Positions 6,542 to 10,194 of a stretch of DNA of 10,194 nucleotides are shown in pieces (the stretch's first letter is position 1; every line of letters begins with the position of its first letter). This stretch comes from Verrucomicrobiota bacterium (GTDB lineage Bacteria > Verrucomicrobiota > Verrucomicrobiia > Limisphaerales > JAHEOI01), in NCBI GenBank assembly GCA_018610125.1, contig JAHEOI010000323.1:1-10194 (forward strand). The letters are read 5' to 3'. The notes under the pieces are model-generated. The model had not been told where the DNA came from and ran no database searches. It saw only the letters and a program-made list of their open reading frames with translations. The position numbers were made by a program, and so were the translations under genes.

Positions 6542-7864
6542 TTATCCCACATCGGGATACTCCCACTCGCCGCGGTAATCGCGCGTCAACATGGCATTGG
6601 CTTCCTCATCATTAATCACCCTTTTGTTCTCGCCATCCCATTTCAAGTCACGTCCGAGCTTGTAGGAAAGGACACCCAAAAGGCTCATGTTCGTCGAGCG
6701 ATGTCCGATTTCGATGTCACAGACCGGTCGCTCGTCCTGCTTGATCGCTTTCAAGAAATCCGCCCAGAGCTCTTGAATATTCTGCTTGTCCGGGTTGTGC
6801 AGCGAGGGCTCCTGGTGGAGAATCGATTCGCTTTCATTGACGGGATAGAAGGTGAAGCCATCGAGCCATCCGATATGCATGGTCCCTTTGGTCCCATAAA
6901 AATAGGCGCCGATGTTGCTCTTTTCGGCGTTATTGCCTGCAAAGCGCCGATGCTCCCAGGTCGCGGTGAAGTTTTCGAATTCGAAGGTGACGACCTGATG
7001 GTCCGGCGCGTCAGTGGTCTGTTTTTCAGCGGTGTAGACCGGCTTGCCGGCAATGGGTCGGCCTCCTGTCGAGGAGATCCTTTTGGGATAAGGCTCTTCG
7101 GACCACCAAGCGATGTGATCGGTCCAGTGAATGCCCCAATCGCCGAGGGTTCCGTTCGCGTAATCGAGGAATTGGCGAAAACCTTTCGGATGGATTTTTC
7201 GGTTGAACGGCCGCAGCGGTGCCGGCCCGCACCACATATCCCAGTCCAAGCCGGAAGGCGGTTCTTCGTTCGGGGCCGGGCTTTCAGGGCCCCCGCCATA
7301 ATGGACAAAGGTGCGTATCATGCCGATTTTGCCGGCGCGCCCCTCTTTGAGGAACTCCATCGCAGCGACATTATGCGGCGAAACCCGCCTATGGGTGCCG
7401 ACTTGCACGACGCGCTTCTCGGCGCGTGCGGCAGCGACCATCGCTTGACCTTCCTTTACCGTATGGCTGACCGGCTTCTCGACATAGACGTGGGCCCCGG
7501 CTTGCACGGCCGCAATCGTCACCAAGGGATGCCAATGGTCCGGAGTGGCCACAATCACAATCTCCGGGTCTTCCTGCTTAAGCAATTCCCGGTAATCCTT
7601 GTATTTCTTGGGCTGATCCCCTGTCTTTTTGACCACCTCTTCCACGGAGGGATTGAGCTGGTTCTCATCGACGTCGCACATGGCGACGATTTTCGACTCG
7701 CCGGCCGCCATGGCTTCATTCAAGATATTCATCCCCCACCATCCGGTTCCGATGATGGCGGTGCGATACTTTCGGCGCTGCTCGGCGCCCAATATTGGCA
7801 GGGCACTAAAGGTCAGCCCGGCAGTCGCTGTCGTTTTCAAGAAATCACGTCGGTTCGTGCTCAT
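6542..7864 (-). CDS. Tat-exported Gfo/Idh/MocA family oxidoreductase
   Basis: Probable periplasmic NAD(P)-dependent sugar or sugar-derivative oxidoreductase of 440 aa. The N-terminus STNRRDFLKTTATAG is a good twin-arginine signal, and export with a bound cofactor is the usual reason for this. The Rossmann domain follows: AIIGTGWWGMN (36-46), acidic end of beta-2 at Asp64, and ATPDHWH (106-112). The catalytic-type EKPVSHT sits at 129-135. The C-terminal domain carries GDWGIHWTDHIAWW (241-254), with the His and Asp that occupy the active site in this family. The ATG at 7864 is chosen because it puts the twin arginines at residues 5-6; a GTG at 7891 would add nine residues. Such exported members are numerous in Planctomycetota and Verrucomicrobiota. 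Substrate unknown. First gene of the group leading to apaG. Confidence 0.92.
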   Translation of the reverse strand: MSTNRRDFLKTTATAGLTFSALPILGAEQRRKYRTAIIGTGWWGMNILNEAMAAGESKIVAMCDVDENQLNPSVEEVVKKTGDQPKKYKDYRELLKQEDPEIVIVATPDHWHPLVTIAAVQAGAHVYVEKPVSHTVKEGQAMVAAARAEKRVVQVGTHRRVSPHNVAAMEFLKEGRAGKIGMIRTFVHYGGGPESPAPNEEPPSGLDWDMWCGPAPLRPFNRKIHPKGFRQFLDYANGTLGDWGIHWTDHIAWWSEEPYPKRISSTGGRPIAGKPVYTAEKQTTDAPDHQVVTFEFENFTATWEHRRFAGNNAEKSNIGAYFYGTKGTMHIGWLDGFTFYPVNESESILHQEPSLHNPDKQNIQELWADFLKAIKQDERPVCDIEIGHRSTNMSLLGVLSYKLGRDLKWDGENKRVINDEEANAMLTRDYRGEWEYPDVG

Positions 7865-8022
7865 AGAATGCTTTCTGTTCGGGTAATCCACTGAAATTGA
7901 ATCCGATTTTTCGGAATCGGTGACTCGTGGTCCTTTTCCGAATTCCAGCGGTCCAAACCGATATAGTCAAGCAGGAAAGTTGGCCGATTGCCGAGCCGGG
8001 CGAGACCCCTCATCGGAACGCT

Positions 8023-8055
8023 GTCCCCGACGTGTCCCCGACGTGTCCCCGACGT
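8023..8055 (+). repeat. 11-bp tandem repeat, three exact copies
   Basis: GTCCCCGACGT occurs at 8023, 8034 and 8045 without mismatch or gap. An 11-bp spacing places each copy on nearly the same DNA face, so operator-like use is possible. Simple slippage is equally possible. Confidence 0.8.
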
Positions 8056-8089
8056 CCGCCGGGCCCCACCTCGTCGTCTTGCACAAGGC

Positions 8090-8137
8090 AGGAACCCTTC
8101 ACCTCAATCCTCGCCCCTTCGAAAAGGGCGAGGAAGC
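8090..8137 (+). repeat. Palindromic repeat copy C
   Basis: It matches the reverse complement of copy B (1289-1336) at 44 of 48 positions. The stem arms are 8109-8116 and 8126-8133. Compared with B, the fifth stem pair is G-C instead of T-A, so both partners changed together. It begins about 20 bases downstream of the MTHFR-like stop on the - strand but lacks a T-tract. Confidence 0.85.
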
Positions 8138-8156
8138 AAATGTCTGGATATCCCAA

Positions 8157-9047
8157 TTACTGGTCTCTATCCGGCGCCCAATGCTCGAGCATTTCCGAAA
8201 AGGTCTCGAAAGCAGGCTTGACGAACCCGTAAGGTGCTTCGAAGTGAATGCTTAGCGGAAAGCCTAGGTCGTGAACACCGTCCAGGACTCGTTTGTAGAG
8301 ATCGACGAGTTCTTGTTTCTTCTGCTGGAACGGGGTTTCCGCTAACCTGGCGACGAATTCCTGTTCTTTCTTGACCGTTTCGTTGCCGGGGTCCTGGATC
8401 AGCCATTCAATGAGCTTAATCCTCTTCTCCGCTTGAGGGACGTAGCCGAAGGAGAGAAGGATTTCCGGACGATGGTCGGTCTCCTGGGCAAACTGTTTCA
8501 AGAAATGGACAATCGCGTCCGAGTAAAGCAACTGGGTCATTCCAAATGTGGCCCCCTGGTTGCACTTGAAGTTAAAACGCCCCTGCTCGCCTTCTCGGGT
8601 CGGGATTAGAATAACGCCGCGGTTGGGAACCGTTTGTTTGAAAATGTCCAAGGCGTCGGTGGGGGCGACACCGGATCCTTCACCATCGGCCATGGTCCGG
8701 GGAACCCCTACGAAAATGATCCCGTCCATCCCGGCGTCCATCAGACTTTGGAATCTCTCGGTAAGCTGCTGCTGGCTCATGAAGGCGGTCACCTGCGTGC
8801 ATAAGCCTTGGGTGTCCGGGAGCTCTGATCGGATCGATTTCCACACATCGAGAGGGTCCATCTTCGGCTTCATCTCAACGGGACGATCGCTCTCCTCCTC
8901 GATCATGCCCGGGATCATTATATGCTTGATCCTACCCTCCATGCCGACTTCCCGGCAGTGCTCCGTTACTTTGTGCGCTTCTTCGACGGCCTTTGAGCTG
9001 CCGTCTTCGACATTGGGTGGCACAAACTCAAGTGCGATGGTTTTCAT
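8157..9047 (-). CDS. Atypical methylenetetrahydrofolate reductase, mycobacterial type
   Basis: Predicted cytosolic enzyme that reduces methylene-THF to methyl-THF for methionine synthesis; 296 aa, the length of the catalytic TIM barrel. It opens with ALEFVPP, where Glu7 corresponds to the catalytic Glu of the MetF motif FEFFPP. The segments KHIMIPGMIEEE (41-52), QVTAF (85-89), VGVPRTMADGEGSGVAPTDA (113-132) and ILIPTREGEQGRFNFKC (146-162) differ from classical MetF. So do ATFGMTQLLYSDAIV (166-180) and SIHFEAPYG (266-274). As far as I recall they resemble the Mycobacterium enzymes reported as NADH-using and flavin-free. The flavin-free property here is inference. The ATG at 9047 is preceded by purine-rich sequence with a weak ribosome site. 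No metH or metE is in view. Family moderately to strongly supported. Confidence 0.8.
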   Translation of the reverse strand: MKTIALEFVPPNVEDGSSKAVEEAHKVTEHCREVGMEGRIKHIMIPGMIEEESDRPVEMKPKMDPLDVWKSIRSELPDTQGLCTQVTAFMSQQQLTERFQSLMDAGMDGIIFVGVPRTMADGEGSGVAPTDALDIFKQTVPNRGVILIPTREGEQGRFNFKCNQGATFGMTQLLYSDAIVHFLKQFAQETDHRPEILLSFGYVPQAEKRIKLIEWLIQDPGNETVKKEQEFVARLAETPFQQKKQELVDLYKRVLDGVHDLGFPLSIHFEAPYGFVKPAFETFSEMLEHWAPDRDQ

Positions 9048-9238
9048 GTCTGTAACCTATCCTTTTTCTGATGCTTCCAGTCTCGGCGCAAAAACCCGCC
9101 CGACTGGAAAAACTTGTCAAATAAATTGATCCTCCTACCAACCGCAATAAGAAAAATCGCTTACGAAAATGGTTTCCATTAAGGAGATCGAAACAAATGG
9201 CCGCAGGCGATTGGCATTTGTCGACCAATTGAAACAAT

Positions 9239-9266
9239 AGTCTAAGGCGACGAAGCGAAATGTCAA
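9239..9266 (-). promoter_or_regulatory. Sigma70-like promoter for the MTHFR-like gene
   Basis: On the - strand a perfect TTGACA (9261-9266) and TAGACT (9239-9244, 4 of 6 matches) are 16 bases apart. It lies in the spacer just after the end of the 90-aa gene and implies a leader of about 180 nt before the start at 9047. A second TTGACA on the same strand at 9115-9120 has no good -10 box. Confidence 0.45.
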
Positions 9267-9287
9267 CCCGCTCTTTTGAAAGCCGGA

Positions 9288-9560
9288 TCAGACATCCGCT
9301 TCAGGGAAGCTTTCGGCGATCTTTTTTCGGATCCGTTTTGCGTCTTCGGGGGTGAACAAGCGGCGGGCAACCCGCCGTTCCACCCCGTCAAGCAAAGCCT
9401 TCCAATCCTCCAAAGTCGGATGGTTTAACCTTTTCCAAGGCTGATAGCGCTGCTCTCGAATAAAAAAACGCCATTCGTGGCCGACGTGGTGCGCGTAAAC
9501 CTGCACCTTGACTCCCTCTTCCGTTCGTCGCTTCCAGCCAATCTCTGCTTTGTGAGACAT
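9288..9560 (-). CDS. Conserved hypothetical 90-aa protein
   Basis: A small, basic, soluble protein with no signal or membrane segment. It begins KAEIGWKRRTEEGVKVQVYAH, continues with a Trp/Phe-rich EWRFFIREQRYQPWKRL and ends in a helix-rich region (LEDWKALLDGVERRVARRL, then an EDAKRIRKKI helix). I recall similar small proteins in Verrucomicrobiota and Planctomycetota but cannot name a function. The ATG at 9560 comes 14 bases after the ispF stop, and AAGG lies nine bases before it, so it is probably cotranscribed with ispF. The frame stays open upstream inside ispF, but that part is a shadow of the ispF gene. Confidence 0.75.
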   Translation of the reverse strand: MSHKAEIGWKRRTEEGVKVQVYAHHVGHEWRFFIREQRYQPWKRLNHPTLEDWKALLDGVERRVARRLFTPEDAKRIRKKIAESFPEADV

Positions 9561-9574
9561 AAAGCAACGCCTTG

Positions 9575-10060
9575 CTAGCTCGGCTCCGGTAGATCCACAC
9601 TGACAACCGCCATCGCCGCTATCCCCTCGCCACGCCCGATAAAACCTAGCTTTTCGTTTGTGGTCGCCTTGATCGCGACTCGCTTGATGTGGGTTTGCAA
9701 TGTTTCGGCAATAACCGTCTTCATCTTCGGGATATGAGGGAGAATCTTCGGCTCCTCGGCAATCAATGTCGTATCGAGGTTGACAATTTGCCCGGAGCGC
9801 AGCATGACTTGCCGTCCCGCTTCCCGCAGGAAGGTTGTGCTCGAAGCCCCCCGCCATCGCGAATCCGTGTTGGGAAAGAATTTCCCGATATCGTTCTCGC
9901 CCAGAGCCCCCAGGATCGCATCGCTCAGTGCATGAAGGAGCACATCGGCATCGGAATGCCCTTCCAGTCCCTTGTCGTGCGCCATTTCAATTCCTCCCAG
10001 CACCAGTTTCTTCCCTGTGACAAGAGGGTGTACATCATACCCAATCCCAACATGCACCAT
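9575..10060 (-). CDS. ispF: 2-C-methyl-D-erythritol 2,4-cyclodiphosphate synthase
   Basis: Cytosolic trimeric enzyme of the MEP isoprenoid pathway that converts CDP-ME 2-phosphate to MEcPP with release of CMP. The 161-aa product has the usual length. The metal site is intact: GYDVH (Asp9, His11) and GHSDADVLLHALSDAILGA (His43). Further family marks are DIGKFFP (57-63), NLDTTLIAEEPKI and the C-terminal IKATTNEKLGFIGRGEGIA. The start at ATG 10060 gives the standard N-terminus; its ribosome site is weak. ispD, often adjacent or fused, is not seen within the window. The 90-aa gene follows closely. Confidence 0.98.
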   Translation of the reverse strand: MVHVGIGYDVHPLVTGKKLVLGGIEMAHDKGLEGHSDADVLLHALSDAILGALGENDIGKFFPNTDSRWRGASSTTFLREAGRQVMLRSGQIVNLDTTLIAEEPKILPHIPKMKTVIAETLQTHIKRVAIKATTNEKLGFIGRGEGIAAMAVVSVDLPEPS

Positions 10061-10133
10061 AACGCCATTTTACCGCCAATCAGGCCGCGAGTAAACCGCT
10101 GTGCGACACGTGGCGCCCGGTCTGCCGAAAGAC

Positions 10134-10155
10134 GGTCGGCAAGGGACTGCCGACC
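10134..10155. repeat. 22-nt hairpin, loop AGGGAC
   Basis: A perfect 8-bp stem GGTCGGCA/TGCCGACC encloses a 6-nt loop. It lies 17 bases from the partial copy at the right edge, so the two form a tandem pair upstream of ispF. Confidence 0.75.
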
Positions 10156-10164
10156 CTGCCATCG

Positions 10165-10194
10165 CTGTTGTGGTAGGGACGGCACTCCGCTGCC
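10165..10194. repeat. Partial copy of the CTCCGC-loop hairpin repeat, cut by the window end
   Basis: Thirty bases match 2782-2811 with one difference (T for C at 10171). The window ends after the first four bases of the right arm, so the hairpin is incomplete only because of the cut. Confidence 0.85.

Larger units (their letters stand above)
7865..8156. other. Spacer between oxidoreductase and MTHFR-like genes
   Basis: It carries the upstream region of the oxidoreductase, an 11-bp tandem triplet (8023-8055) and palindromic repeat copy C (8090-8137). I see no gene. Short frames here encode the repeat-derived SPQSSPLRKGRG peptide or run antisense into the next gene. Confidence 0.7.

Noticed and set aside
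6491..7894. 467-aa + strand frame, the longest on that strand after the lipoprotein
   Set aside because: Exactly antisense to the Gfo/Idh/MocA gene, whose family motifs are unmistakable. It is a codon-bias shadow.
8548..9129. 193-aa + strand frame
   Set aside because: Antisense to the MTHFR-like gene, Ser/Pro/Thr-rich and without any motif.

Overview
This 10.2 kb stretch looks chromosomal and bacterial, with a moderately GC-rich composition. I infer a Verrucomicrobiota-like or other PVC-group organism. The reasons are a Tat-exported Gfo/Idh/MocA oxidoreductase, a TlpA-type lipoprotein with a long helical stalk, small conserved proteins of unknown function, and intergenic spaces packed with short palindromic repeats. 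The assignment is a judgement from family content, not a database result.

Layout, left to right: (1) the 3' part of an MgtE-type Mg2+ channel gene (+), open at the left edge. (2) A 663-bp non-coding repeat island (969-1631): a G-quadruplex motif, a GTGAAA hexamer array, two inverted palindromic repeats, a 22-nt hairpin and a cruciform-like element. (3) A glycine/sarcosine N-methyltransferase gene (-), the first enzyme of betaine synthesis from glycine, with a structured leader and no dimethylglycine-forming partner in the window. (4) A second repeat-filled spacer (2457-3008). (5) A half-length TauE/SafE (TSUP) membrane protein (-), divergent from (6) a + strand pair: a cysteine-motif protein resembling the Fe-S part of DR2241-like proteins, then a thioredoxin-fold TlpA lipoprotein. 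(7) Convergent with these, a - strand group: Tat-exported Gfo/Idh/MocA oxidoreductase, a 66-aa single-span membrane protein, and apaG. (8) A repeat-bearing spacer, then a methylenetetrahydrofolate reductase-like gene (-) of the atypical mycobacterial kind, with a promoter-like site and a leader of about 180 nt. (9) A - strand pair, ispF and a 90-aa conserved hypothetical. (10) More 22-nt hairpins at the right edge.

Functionally this is housekeeping and accessory metabolism: Mg2+ transport, osmolyte methylation, one-carbon metabolism, envelope thiol chemistry, secreted oxidoreductase and isoprenoid synthesis. The methyltransferase consumes SAM, and the MTHFR-like enzyme would supply methyl-THF for methionine and SAM regeneration; that link is inferred and the two genes are not one operon. 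I see no phage, transposase, defence system, CRISPR or tRNA/rRNA. The least explained content is between the genes: at least two families of short palindromes whose stems vary in sequence while staying paired.
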